From the NCBI GenBank assembly GCA_946187325.1, contig CAMHQC010000006.1, positions 29,247 through 93,246 of the forward strand: DNA of 64,000 bases, written 5' to 3'. Both the position numbers and the translations under genes were made by a program. The stretch comes from an uncultured Clostridia bacterium. GTDB lineage: Bacteria; Bacillota; Clostridia; Oscillospirales; Acutalibacteraceae. The notes beneath the pieces were generated by a model. It did no database searches, was not told the DNA's origin, and saw nothing but the letters and a program-made list of their open reading frames with translations. Numbering within the stretch: the stretch's first letter is position 1; each line of letters begins with the position of its first letter. This document shows positions 33,132-42,008 of the stretch, piece by piece.

Positions 33132-33797
33132 TTGAATATTTATATGATTTCAAATACATTTATCTGGATTTGTTCGCTTGTAAGCTTTATAGTCGGAGCG
33201 ATTATGTTTTTTAAGCCGAGCAAACCCTTATTCGCCAAGATGATTACAATGGCGGTAGGTTGTATAGCATTCGGAAGGATATTTCAGGTATTGAGGATAG
33301 CGATTGCTCCCGACACAATGTCGGGCTTCCAGCTTGGCTTTCTCGGAGTTATCGGAAGCTTGGTGTTTCTATTCGCCGTCAATTACTGTATTATCGATAA
33401 GGCTGTTGATGACCACTCGCCGAAAAACCAAAAATACAGATTTATTCCGATTGTGTTTCCGATTTTAGCGACCGCTTTTTATATGATATTTATAGGCTTT
33501 GCCGATGTTAATTTAATTGTCAAAATATGCGGAGCGGTGTTAACGCTTTTTGTAGTTCAAAGCATTTATTTCAACGCAAAGCATATATTCTTTCCCGACC
33601 TGGAAACAGGTGTTTTAGGCGCTTTAAAGCCGTACAACATTTTGGCTTTAATTTACGCGTATTTATGTCTTGCGGAGATAATTGCGTTAAGCGGAGATTA
33701 TTATATTTTAGACTTAGCGCTGAGTTTTGTTATGGGTATTGTGATTATTCTGTTAATACCCGCTGTCGCGAAGGGGGTTAAGAAATGGAAAACTTAA
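33132..33797 (+). CDS. Seven-helix membrane protein
   Basis: 221 residues, probably from TTG 33132 (AGAGGAG about seven bases upstream); ATG 33144 is an alternative. Seven hydrophobic segments cover almost the whole length. No motif I recognise. The 3' end overlaps the PrsW-like gene by 13 bases, so the two are co-translated. Confidence 0.7.
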   Translation: MNIYMISNTFIWICSLVSFIVGAIMFFKPSKPLFAKMITMAVGCIAFGRIFQVLRIAIAPDTMSGFQLGFLGVIGSLVFLFAVNYCIIDKAVDDHSPKNQKYRFIPIVFPILATAFYMIFIGFADVNLIVKICGAVLTLFVVQSIYFNAKHIFFPDLETGVLGALKPYNILALIYAYLCLAEIIALSGDYYILDLALSFVMGIVIILLIPAVAKGVKKWKT

Positions 33798-34444
33798 TTT
33801 ATGTTCTTTTCCTTTGCATTGTAGCGCCTATGATTTTGCTGGTGCTGCTTACTAAAAAGAAATCGAAGCTCATAACAGGTTATATGGTTGCCGGTATAAC
33901 CTGCGCGCTTTTTGTATCTGAGCTGAACAGTATTATATTGAGCTATTTTGATAACGACGGATTCTTTGTATCAACCACCATTACGCCTATTACCGAGGAG
34001 ATAATTAAGGCTTTGCCTGTATTGTTTTTCGCTTATATGTTTTACGATAATCTCGAAATACTTTTGCCGTTGTCCTTTTCTACAGGTATAGGTTTCGCGC
34101 TTTTCGAGAATATGGTATTACTGCTTAAAATGAATACCGATATGCCTATTGAGCTTGCGGCGGTTAGGGGACTTGCTACCGCGTTAATGCACGGAGTATG
34201 TACGGCTGCCGTCGGGTTGGGTATGAGCTATGTTAAGAAAAAGAAGGAGCTTTTTTACTGCGGAACCTTAGGACTGCTTATAATTGCGATACTCTATCAC
34301 GGACTATACAATATGCTTGTGCAGTCGTCTTTAAGCGTTTTAGGATTTATTCTTCCCGTAATTACCTATATTCCGCTTCTTCTCAGGCAGTATAATTATA
34401 TTAAAACTAAAAGGAATAAAGAGGTAGAACATAATTCACAATAA
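33785..34444 (+). CDS. PrsW-like intramembrane metalloprotease
   Basis: 219 residues with about seven membrane helices. The family's catalytic elements are visible: EExxK in PITEEIIKALPV (about residue 75), Glu in GIGFALFENMV, His in LATALMHGVCTAAVG and His in AILYHGLYNM. PrsW proteases cleave membrane-anchored anti-sigma factors; a specific substrate is not visible here, though the two preceding membrane proteins are candidates. Confidence 0.85.
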   Translation: MENLIYVLFLCIVAPMILLVLLTKKKSKLITGYMVAGITCALFVSELNSIILSYFDNDGFFVSTTITPITEEIIKALPVLFFAYMFYDNLEILLPLSFSTGIGFALFENMVLLLKMNTDMPIELAAVRGLATALMHGVCTAAVGLGMSYVKKKKELFYCGTLGLLIIAILYHGLYNMLVQSSLSVLGFILPVITYIPLLLRQYNYIKTKRNKEVEHNSQ

Positions 34445-34471
34445 AAATATTAATTTTTTTGAATTAACATA

Positions 34472-34500
34472 TTGACAACGTATGAATAATATGATATAGT
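34472..34500 (+). promoter_or_regulatory. Promoter of beta-helix protein gene
   Basis: TTGACA (34472-34477), 17-base spacer, TATAGT (34495-34500). Confidence 0.8.
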
Positions 34501-34564
34501 GTAGTCAACAGGTTAATTACTGATGTAGATAACCAAATAAAAATAACAAAGAGAGGTACTGAAA

Positions 34565-37396
34565 ATGACTAAAACAAGAACAAGAGTAATCGCGTTTATT
34601 CTCGCGATTATAACGGCAATTTCTGTTGGATCATCATTAGTATTTACAGCTACAGCCGTTACAACTAAGTCAACAGTCTCAACATCTAAAGAAAACGAGG
34701 ATGAAGACGAAAATGATGACTTAGACGAGGATGACGACGAAAAGCTTTTCTATGTTGATGAGGACGACTCGGGAGCCGAGTTTGAAACCGACGGGCAGTA
34801 CTGGAAGGACGCCGCAGGCGAGGTTATATATGAGATGATTTACAGATGTATCGATCATCTTGCCGATTCAAGCTGGATAGGCAGTGTGTTCTCTATGGGC
34901 GGACTCGTAGTATTTAAATCTATTTACGACGCGATTAACCCCAAAAACAATGAGCCGAGCCCCGATACAAAGCTCGTACTCGACGCTGTGGAAAAGCTCT
35001 CGGATAAGGTAAGTGAAAATCACAACGAGGCGATGAAAGCGTTTAATAAGCTCGACTTAAATATTTCCACACAGGGTTTCAGAAGCTCAATAGACGACCT
35101 TACAGACAGCAACAAGCAGGTCGTAGATTCACTGAAACAGTACAGTATTAAAACAGATACAAAATCTAAGGACGTAATCAGCAAATCTCAGTACAACGCG
35201 TATGTAAAGGCGTTAAAGAACGCCGAGCTTGATTTCAGCACACTTCAGAAAAAGCTTACTTCCGTAAACAATTTCCTTAAAGGTTATAAATATCAGAACG
35301 AGAAAAATCCCGGATATATCTCTTACGTTGATTATCTTTTAACTAAGGTCAGCGAAAAAAACGCAAGCCATACATTCAGCAAAGCTGCTGATTTAAAAAC
35401 AGCGGCTAAGGGAATGAAGAGAGAGATTAAAAGTATGCAGGGAACCTGTATAGCTTACGGCGCTACCTTGGCGGAAATAACACATCTTCAATACAAGGTT
35501 GACGAATACGAACAGGCTCAGGCTGAAAAGAACGCGTCGACAGAAGAAGAAAAAGAGGATGCGGCTGATTTAAAGAAGCAGATGACCGATACGCGCGACG
35601 AGAGATTAAAGCAGATTAAGGATATGACCGATGTCGCTCGTAAATATTACAAGAAGGCGATTATCTATATCAACAGAGCGGGCGTAGCTAAAGTAAAAAT
35701 CGGCGAAGCTGAAAAAACATTCCCGAGCTTCGGCGACGCTTGGGGAACAGCAATGCACTCAGGCAAAAAGTTTACGGTAACTCTTATTAAGGACGTAACG
35801 GCAGACGCGGCGAGAGGTCTTAATGAAGCCGGACTCGGAAAGGAATACGGCTTTAACGGTGACGGCGGCTTAATCGCTAAGGATGATAAAGAAGAGATTT
35901 TAGATTTAAACAAGCATAAAATTGATTGCACAAGAAAAGCGTTTACATTTGCCGATATTGAGCTTAATTCAAATATTACTATCAAAAACGGTACTATCAA
36001 AAACGCTACAAGAATTATTAACCTCAATAACACAGAAAAGGATAGAGGCGCTAAGATTACTATCGACAACGTAAAAATGCTTGGCTGTAAGAATACAGCG
36101 GTTTACTTTAATTGCTATAAGGATACAACCTTTACCCTTAAAAACAGCGAGATAAGCGATACAGCTAAGGGCGGAGCGATTCATGTAGATTGGCACCTTA
36201 AATATCAGATTGAAAACACAGCCTTTAATAATAACAAGGGTGAATACGGCGCGGCTATGTACGGAACGTACGCCGCGGACGGAAGCTATCTTAAAAAATG
36301 CAGCTTTACAGGCAACGAAGCCGACAAGAGCGGCGGAGCTTTATACAGCGTATATAACGTATCCGATTCTACATTTAAAAATAACAAGGCAAAAGGCGGA
36401 AAAGGCGGAGCGTTCGCTTACTGGGGAAGCGTTACTAACTGTATCTTTGAAGGCAACACCGCAACCGATCAGGGCGGAGCTGTATGGGTTCAGGCTGATG
36501 TAAACGGTTGCACATTTAAGAATAATTCAGCTAACGGAGACGGCGGAGCTCTCTATGTTCAGTCAAAAAACAAGACGGTTAACAATTGCACTTTCGAGAA
36601 TAATTCAGGCGCAAACGGAGGCGCGCTCGCGTACGACTACGACGGAAACTGTACCAAGAACTCTACATTCAAAGGAAATAAAGCCTCAGGCGACGGCGGC
36701 GGACTTTATATCCCCACTGATCAAAACGGAAAGGTAGAAAGTTGCACATTTGAGAATAATACCTCGGGTGCCGACGGCGGAGCTATCAGTGCCTGCGCGC
36801 ACACAGACTTACACGTTCAAAATACCTCGATAAAGAGAAATGTCGCGCACGGAAAAGGCGGCGGTATATACTTCGGAGCTTTAAGCTCATCCGACCACAG
36901 CTTAAATAATGTAACTATAACAAATAACTGGTCTGATGTTCACGGAAGCGGTATTTACTGCAATACTATGACCGCCGCGGCGGCTGATGTAGACCTTTAT
37001 GAAACTGTTATTATCAAAAATAACGGAAGCGAAAACGCGTATATGGTTCAAGCGGCGGGCAAAAAGGCTATGTTCTATACTAAAGACGAATACAAAAAGG
37101 GTACCTCGGAGATATGGATTACATCCTCCACAAACAGCGATATAGCTGTGGTTGACCTCAGTTGGAAAGATCACGAGCCTACCTTCCACGCCGATAAAGG
37201 CAGAAGAATTTACAGAGGTTCAGCGCATAATTACACACTCTATCTTGATGATTGGAACGGCGGTTCCATCTTTACCACGGGCTTTATAGCTTTAATCGGC
37301 GGAGGTGTACTCTTAATCGCTCTCGCGGTTATGACGGTTGTAATCGTAAAGAAAAGAAAAAAGACGGCTATTAAAGCCGAATCGGATAACGAATAA
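34565..37396 (+). CDS. Surface protein with coiled-coil region and parallel beta-helix, C-terminal anchor
   Basis: 943 residues. Signal peptide about 1-32, an acidic stretch (36-70, Asp/Glu runs), and a helical/coiled-coil region (about 135-385). A right-handed beta-helix follows (about 430-830) made of Pmp-like repeats with the pattern C-x-F-x-x-N and G-G-A (CTFKNNSANGDGGALYV, CTFENNSGANGGALAY). A membrane helix (about 900-925) and basic tail KKRKK anchor it to the cell. Beta-helix proteins of this kind are adhesins or polysaccharide-binding proteins. Monocistronic with its own promoter and terminator. Confidence 0.85.
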   Translation: MTKTRTRVIAFILAIITAISVGSSLVFTATAVTTKSTVSTSKENEDEDENDDLDEDDDEKLFYVDEDDSGAEFETDGQYWKDAAGEVIYEMIYRCIDHLADSSWIGSVFSMGGLVVFKSIYDAINPKNNEPSPDTKLVLDAVEKLSDKVSENHNEAMKAFNKLDLNISTQGFRSSIDDLTDSNKQVVDSLKQYSIKTDTKSKDVISKSQYNAYVKALKNAELDFSTLQKKLTSVNNFLKGYKYQNEKNPGYISYVDYLLTKVSEKNASHTFSKAADLKTAAKGMKREIKSMQGTCIAYGATLAEITHLQYKVDEYEQAQAEKNASTEEEKEDAADLKKQMTDTRDERLKQIKDMTDVARKYYKKAIIYINRAGVAKVKIGEAEKTFPSFGDAWGTAMHSGKKFTVTLIKDVTADAARGLNEAGLGKEYGFNGDGGLIAKDDKEEILDLNKHKIDCTRKAFTFADIELNSNITIKNGTIKNATRIINLNNTEKDRGAKITIDNVKMLGCKNTAVYFNCYKDTTFTLKNSEISDTAKGGAIHVDWHLKYQIENTAFNNNKGEYGAAMYGTYAADGSYLKKCSFTGNEADKSGGALYSVYNVSDSTFKNNKAKGGKGGAFAYWGSVTNCIFEGNTATDQGGAVWVQADVNGCTFKNNSANGDGGALYVQSKNKTVNNCTFENNSGANGGALAYDYDGNCTKNSTFKGNKASGDGGGLYIPTDQNGKVESCTFENNTSGADGGAISACAHTDLHVQNTSIKRNVAHGKGGGIYFGALSSSDHSLNNVTITNNWSDVHGSGIYCNTMTAAAADVDLYETVIIKNNGSENAYMVQAAGKKAMFYTKDEYKKGTSEIWITSSTNSDIAVVDLSWKDHEPTFHADKGRRIYRGSAHNYTLYLDDWNGGSIFTTGFIALIGGGVLLIALAVMTVVIVKKRKKTAIKAESDNE

Positions 37397-37417
37397 TTTA
37401 TATTATAATATTAAACG

Positions 37418-37446
37418 GAGCGGCTCAATTCGCAAATGAGCCGCTC
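37418..37446 (+). terminator. Terminator of beta-helix protein gene
   Basis: GAGCGGCTCA and TGAGCCGCTC arms, then TAATCTTTTT. Confidence 0.85.
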
Positions 37447-37563
37447 TAATCTTTTTATACTTATGTGTTTATAAGAATTGGTGTATAAAATCTATATTAA
37501 TACTTGAAACATACTGACGACAAGGTTATAATTATAGGAAATAGTATCAATTCGGAGGGTACG

Positions 37564-40035
37564 ATGTCAGATTTCGGAAAGTTTTATCTCGATAAAGAAA
37601 AGGATATCATAGTTGAGCTCAATATGACCGAGCAAAAGCTTGAATATGTGCTGAGAACGCCTAATCACGCGAAAGGGAATCTCATTTCGAATTTAGCGAA
37701 TGTTTGCGGTCTGAAGCTTAGTACGGGCGATGACGGCTTAAAGGTCATTAGGGGAGAGATTCCGTGCTATGTTGACGAGCGTAACCAAGAGGTTTATATC
37801 CTAAGATTAGCCGATACAAAAATAGCTAATATCTATCCCGACGGTAGTATTGAGCGCAAGGCGTATGTACCGGCGATTTCAAAAACCTTAATGAGCCAGA
37901 CTAAGGATTACAGCCTTGACGAGAGAAAAACGCTCGTAAAGACTTATATCCTTCGCGAGTATAAATTCAAAACCGACCTTCACACTCATATGAACGCTAA
38001 TCTCGACGCCGATTTACTTATCGCGCTCGGAATTTTCCACCAAATCCGCTATCCTCTTTACTATATAAAAAAGCTTAAACTCCGCTGTACAGACGAACAG
38101 CTTGAGTCTCTTAACGCTCAGCGCAAAATAGTTTCGGCTGAATTTAAAGATTCCGAACTTACAGGAAAATATTTAACCCGTAAGATAGACGATAATACGT
38201 TTATTAATTTCGCCGATTTTATACTGAATAACCTTGAAAACGCTTCTTATAATATCGCGAAAATCCGCGCGTCTCTGACGATTTTAAAGGACAGCCAGGC
38301 TGTATTTACTAACCTGGAAAAAGTATATCTTTACCGCTATGTTTTTACTAAAGGGAAGCCTTTCGGCGCGACTGTTCCGCTTTCGAATATCGACAGTATT
38401 CCCGATAAGGATATCAAAAACGCGCTAAAAAAAATGATTGAGGATAAAAGAAGTATTGATTTCCGGGAACTTAGCTTGTTCCAGAATAAGCTTCTATGGA
38501 TTGCGAGAAGTTGCAGAAAATGCGGTGTGGAATACATCGAGGTTTCCGATACCACTCTCGTTAAACCCGAATCCGCTCCTGATATGCTGGCGCAAGTTCA
38601 CTCCGTTATGCCTAAAATTACTCGGGAAACAGGCGTTACCATCCGTTTTTTAGCGGCTATAAGGCGTATTCCGCTCACAATCGTGAGGGATAAAGCTACC
38701 GCTTACGAGGATGTTCAAAAACAGATTTTAACTATCCGCGCTATCGCTAAAGACCCGTATGTCGCGGGAAGCGATATTATCGGCGAGGAGATTAACGATA
38801 TCAGGGAGCTTCGCTCCGTAATCCGCGAATTAGTCGCGATAGCCCGGGATAACGAGGGCTTTGTTATTAGAATCCACGCCGGTGAAAATGACGGACTTCG
38901 AGATAATGTACAGAACAGCCTAGCCTGTGTAAAGGAATCGCTCGCAAAAGGTCAGAAAATGCCGTACTTACGTATCGGACACGGACTATATACCGCTAAC
39001 CTTAACTCCAAAAAGGGAAAAGAGCTTATAAAACAGCTCAAAGAAAGTAAAGCGGTTCTTGAGTTCCAGCTTACGTCTAACGTCCGCCTTAATAATTTGA
39101 GCTCGCTTGAAAGGCATCCTATACGACAGTATCTAAAAGGCGGTGTAAGCTGCGTTCAGGGTACTGACGGCGGAGCTATTTACGGCACGGATTCTATTGA
39201 CGAACAGCTCGCGCTCGAAAGGCTGCTCGATTTAAGTCGTGAGGAGATGCTCGCTATGCGTAAAGCCGAGCAGATAGTTCTCGAAAAAAGTATGACGAGT
39301 TTCTATAAAAAATATAACGCTTTTACCGTCGAGACAAACGGCACCGACGTTAAGTCTTATTATGAAAAGGAGATTTCCGAAACTTCGCCGCCTGCCGCTG
39401 AGGTGTTTATCGCTCCGCAAAAGCTCGACAGCGCTGATTGCCTCAGCGCTCAGATTCGGGAGATTCCGACCGATAAAGTACCCGTTATACTTCTCGGCGG
39501 AAGCTTTAACAGCAAACGTCATTCCATACGTATTAAACCTAAGCTCACTAAGCTTATTGATGTTTTGGTTGAGAGATTAGACCCTGAAAGAGTCTGCTTT
39601 GTTGTAGGTAACAGGCTGACCGCCTACGAAAAAGAACTGGTAAATAAGGCTCGAGATAGATTCGATATTTACGCGGTTGTTCCGACGAGAATCACTCTGC
39701 CAGAGTCGAAACGCCTTAAAGAAAGCGGAGTCGGCGTTAGAGTTTCTATAGAGCCGACGGGGATGGGGCTTTATAAGAGCTTCGCGTATGAAATTTTTAA
39801 ACGCCGTCCGTCTGTCGTAGTAGCTCTGGACGGCAACTCCGCGGGAGCTAATACAATCCAGGAGGCAAAAAACGGTAAAAAAAAGGCGAGGATTTTTGTG
39901 TACAGAGGCGCTCGGGTTCTATATACTAAGGCTCGTACGATTCAAGGCTACGTTACGGTATTCGACGACGAAAAAGTTGCTGATAAAATTATTGAAGCCG
40001 TCGATAAAGTAAACGCCGAAATGAATAAAGAATAA
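37564..40035 (+). CDS. Adenosine-deaminase-like protein fused to a SLOG-like domain
   Basis: 823 residues from ATG 37564 (GGAGGG seven bases upstream; 20 further codons are open before it). Residues 1-130 are an uncharacterised N-terminal domain. Residues about 135-600 are a metal-dependent deaminase with all expected ligands: His pair in DLHTHMNAN (about 140/142), HAGEND (about 437), RIGHG (about 472), and Asp in QGTDGG (about 534). Residues about 639-823 look like a SLOG/LOG-type Rossmann domain (VPVILLGGSFN, CFVVGNR, VVALDGNSAGANTIQEAK), a fold that binds nucleotides or nucleotide-derived signals. There is no signal peptide. A nucleoside hydrolase gene follows 26 bases downstream. It may act in purine salvage or as a nucleotide-triggered deaminase; the latter is inference. 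Confidence 0.8.
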   Translation: MSDFGKFYLDKEKDIIVELNMTEQKLEYVLRTPNHAKGNLISNLANVCGLKLSTGDDGLKVIRGEIPCYVDERNQEVYILRLADTKIANIYPDGSIERKAYVPAISKTLMSQTKDYSLDERKTLVKTYILREYKFKTDLHTHMNANLDADLLIALGIFHQIRYPLYYIKKLKLRCTDEQLESLNAQRKIVSAEFKDSELTGKYLTRKIDDNTFINFADFILNNLENASYNIAKIRASLTILKDSQAVFTNLEKVYLYRYVFTKGKPFGATVPLSNIDSIPDKDIKNALKKMIEDKRSIDFRELSLFQNKLLWIARSCRKCGVEYIEVSDTTLVKPESAPDMLAQVHSVMPKITRETGVTIRFLAAIRRIPLTIVRDKATAYEDVQKQILTIRAIAKDPYVAGSDIIGEEINDIRELRSVIRELVAIARDNEGFVIRIHAGENDGLRDNVQNSLACVKESLAKGQKMPYLRIGHGLYTANLNSKKGKELIKQLKESKAVLEFQLTSNVRLNNLSSLERHPIRQYLKGGVSCVQGTDGGAIYGTDSIDEQLALERLLDLSREEMLAMRKAEQIVLEKSMTSFYKKYNAFTVETNGTDVKSYYEKEISETSPPAAEVFIAPQKLDSADCLSAQIREIPTDKVPVILLGGSFNSKRHSIRIKPKLTKLIDVLVERLDPERVCFVVGNRLTAYEKELVNKARDRFDIYAVVPTRITLPESKRLKESGVGVRVSIEPTGMGLYKSFAYEIFKRRPSVVVALDGNSAGANTIQEAKNGKKKARIFVYRGARVLYTKARTIQGYVTVFDDEKVADKIIEAVDKVNAEMNKE

Positions 40036-40061
40036 TTTTATAATTTACGGAGAGGTAAGGA

Positions 40062-41126
40062 ATGGTAAAAAAGATTATTGCTCTTTTCCTTGCGGTATTA
40101 TGCGTATTTGCGGTAGGTTGTACCGGTAATCCGCGGGAGAAAAGCTCTTCGCTTGACGTTAAGAATACGAGTAATACCGAAAAAAGAAAGCTTATAATTG
40201 ATACCGATACGGCGGGAGACGACGCCGTCGCGTTAATTATGGCGGCTAAGGATAAAAATGTCGATATCCTCGGCGTAACGGTTTCCGCGGGTAATGTTAA
40301 GCTTAACCAAGCGGTAGATAACGCTCTTATGACGCTTGAAATCGCGGGCAGCAACGCTCCCGTGTATAAGGGAGCCTATAAAACCTATAACGGCAAGGAG
40401 CGTAAAACATTCAGCGTGTTCGGTAAAGACGGTATGGGTGATCAAGGTTTGATTCATCCCAAACGTAAGGCTGAGAAGAAAAGCGCCGTAGATTTTATTA
40501 TCGATACGGTAAAAGCGTATCCCGGCGAGGTAGAAATCGTGGCGCTGGGGCCTGTAACTAACTTAGCGCTGGCGTTCGATAAAGATAAAAAGACGATGAA
40601 GCGTGTTAAAAAATACTGGTCAATGGGTACCTGCGGTTTCGGAAAAGGTAACGCCAGCCCCGTAGCTGAGTTTAACGTTTACCATGACGCGCCCGCCTAT
40701 AAGGTTCTTGCCGAGTCGGGAGTTCCTATAACGGCTATCGGTTTAGATATGCTTTCCGAGGATAGCCAATTTACAAAAAAAGAGTTAGACGAGTACAAGA
40801 AAAAAGGCGGTTTATTTGAGTTTGTCGCTAAAGCCTACAGCGGATTGCTCGCGTTTAATAAAGAGGCGAGAGGCGCTGAATTCGGCGACATACCTGACGG
40901 CGAGGCGATGGCTTGTGTGTTGTGGGACGGTTATCTCAAAGAGACTAAACCTTGTCACGCAAGCGTTATGACTGAGAATAACGACGCTTACGGACAGGTG
41001 ATTTTATTTCAAAAAGACTACGGCTACGACTCGGGAATTAAGTTTAAAGAATATAATTTTAATGTCGCGTATAAAACCGATAGTAAAGTTTTTAAAGAAA
41101 AGTTAGAAGATATTTTATCAAAATAA
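40062..41126 (+). CDS. Lipoprotein nucleoside hydrolase
   Basis: 354 residues. Lipobox AVGC (Cys about 20), then an inosine/uridine-preferring nucleoside hydrolase domain. It has the calcium-binding Asp cluster DTDTAGDDAVAL (about 46-57), EIVALGPVTNLALAF, and FNVYHDAPA with the catalytic His/Asp region. It splits nucleosides into base and ribose, here probably outside the membrane. It follows the deaminase-SLOG gene and precedes a tyrosine phosphatase, likely in one operon. Confidence 0.92.
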   Translation: MVKKIIALFLAVLCVFAVGCTGNPREKSSSLDVKNTSNTEKRKLIIDTDTAGDDAVALIMAAKDKNVDILGVTVSAGNVKLNQAVDNALMTLEIAGSNAPVYKGAYKTYNGKERKTFSVFGKDGMGDQGLIHPKRKAEKKSAVDFIIDTVKAYPGEVEIVALGPVTNLALAFDKDKKTMKRVKKYWSMGTCGFGKGNASPVAEFNVYHDAPAYKVLAESGVPITAIGLDMLSEDSQFTKKELDEYKKKGGLFEFVAKAYSGLLAFNKEARGAEFGDIPDGEAMACVLWDGYLKETKPCHASVMTENNDAYGQVILFQKDYGYDSGIKFKEYNFNVAYKTDSKVFKEKLEDILSK

Positions 41127-41147
41127 AAATTTATTTCAGGAGATTAT

Positions 41148-41951
41148 ATGAAACAGTCTATACCTCTTAAATCAATTAAAAATGCCCGCGAGCTGGGCGG
41201 TTATACTACGACCGACGGCAGAAAGATAAAAACCGGTTTGCTCCTGCGCACCGCGGCGCTCGGCGGAATATCCGAACAGGACGTAAAAATACTAACCGAT
41301 ACCTATAATCTACAGCATATTGTAGATTTCAGAATGGATATGGAAATCGAAAAGGGCGCTGACCCCGAGATTGACGGAGCGATGTATCACCATTTTGACG
41401 TGATAGATTTATCGTTGTTGTCTAACGACGACGCGGCGGATTTTGAGGTCGATACCTCGGATATAATTAAAACCGTTGAGATTACGATTAAAAGCGGATT
41501 CCTTAACGATAATATGTATATCGGATTTTTAGCGGCGGATAAAGGCAAAAATGCTTATTCCGAATTTTTCCGCATACTTATAAACTCGGCTCCCGACCGC
41601 GCGGTGCTCTGGCATTGTACCAACGGAAAAGACAGAACAGGGCTCGGCGCTATGTTGATACTTTCAGCTCTCGGAGCCGACGAGGATTTGATAATTGAGG
41701 ATTATCTTTTAACTAACGAATATTTCGCCGATAGGATAGAGAGTACAAAACAGCTTTTAAAATCAAAGGGACTCGATGATGACTATATTACACAAGCGTT
41801 ACTCGTGTTCGACTGCGTTGATAAACAGTATATGATAAACGCTATGGCGTATCTTAAAAAGACGTACGGCTCGGTTATGGGATATATCCGCGGCGGACTT
41901 AATATAACAGAGGATGAGATTAATTCCTTAAAAGAAAAATATTTAATCTGA
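41148..41951 (+). CDS. Tyrosine phosphatase-like protein
   Basis: 267 residues, cytoplasmic. KNARELGGYTTTDGRKIKTG and LLLRTAAL at the N-terminus and the CX5R P-loop HCTNGKDRTG (about residue 161) are those of the bacterial protein-tyrosine phosphatase family of IphP/LipA type (dual-specificity or lipid phosphatase). CAGGAGA precedes the ATG. Confidence 0.9.
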   Translation: MKQSIPLKSIKNARELGGYTTTDGRKIKTGLLLRTAALGGISEQDVKILTDTYNLQHIVDFRMDMEIEKGADPEIDGAMYHHFDVIDLSLLSNDDAADFEVDTSDIIKTVEITIKSGFLNDNMYIGFLAADKGKNAYSEFFRILINSAPDRAVLWHCTNGKDRTGLGAMLILSALGADEDLIIEDYLLTNEYFADRIESTKQLLKSKGLDDDYITQALLVFDCVDKQYMINAMAYLKKTYGSVMGYIRGGLNITEDEINSLKEKYLI

Positions 41952-41962
41952 AATATATAGAA

Positions 41963-41997
41963 AGACCACTCGTTGAATTTCAACGGGTGGTCTTAAC
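41963..41997. terminator. Bidirectional terminator
   Basis: AAGACCACTCGTTGAA and TTCAACGGGTGGTCTT arms between convergent genes. Confidence 0.9.
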
Positions 41998-42008
41998 TTT
42001 AAAAGTTA

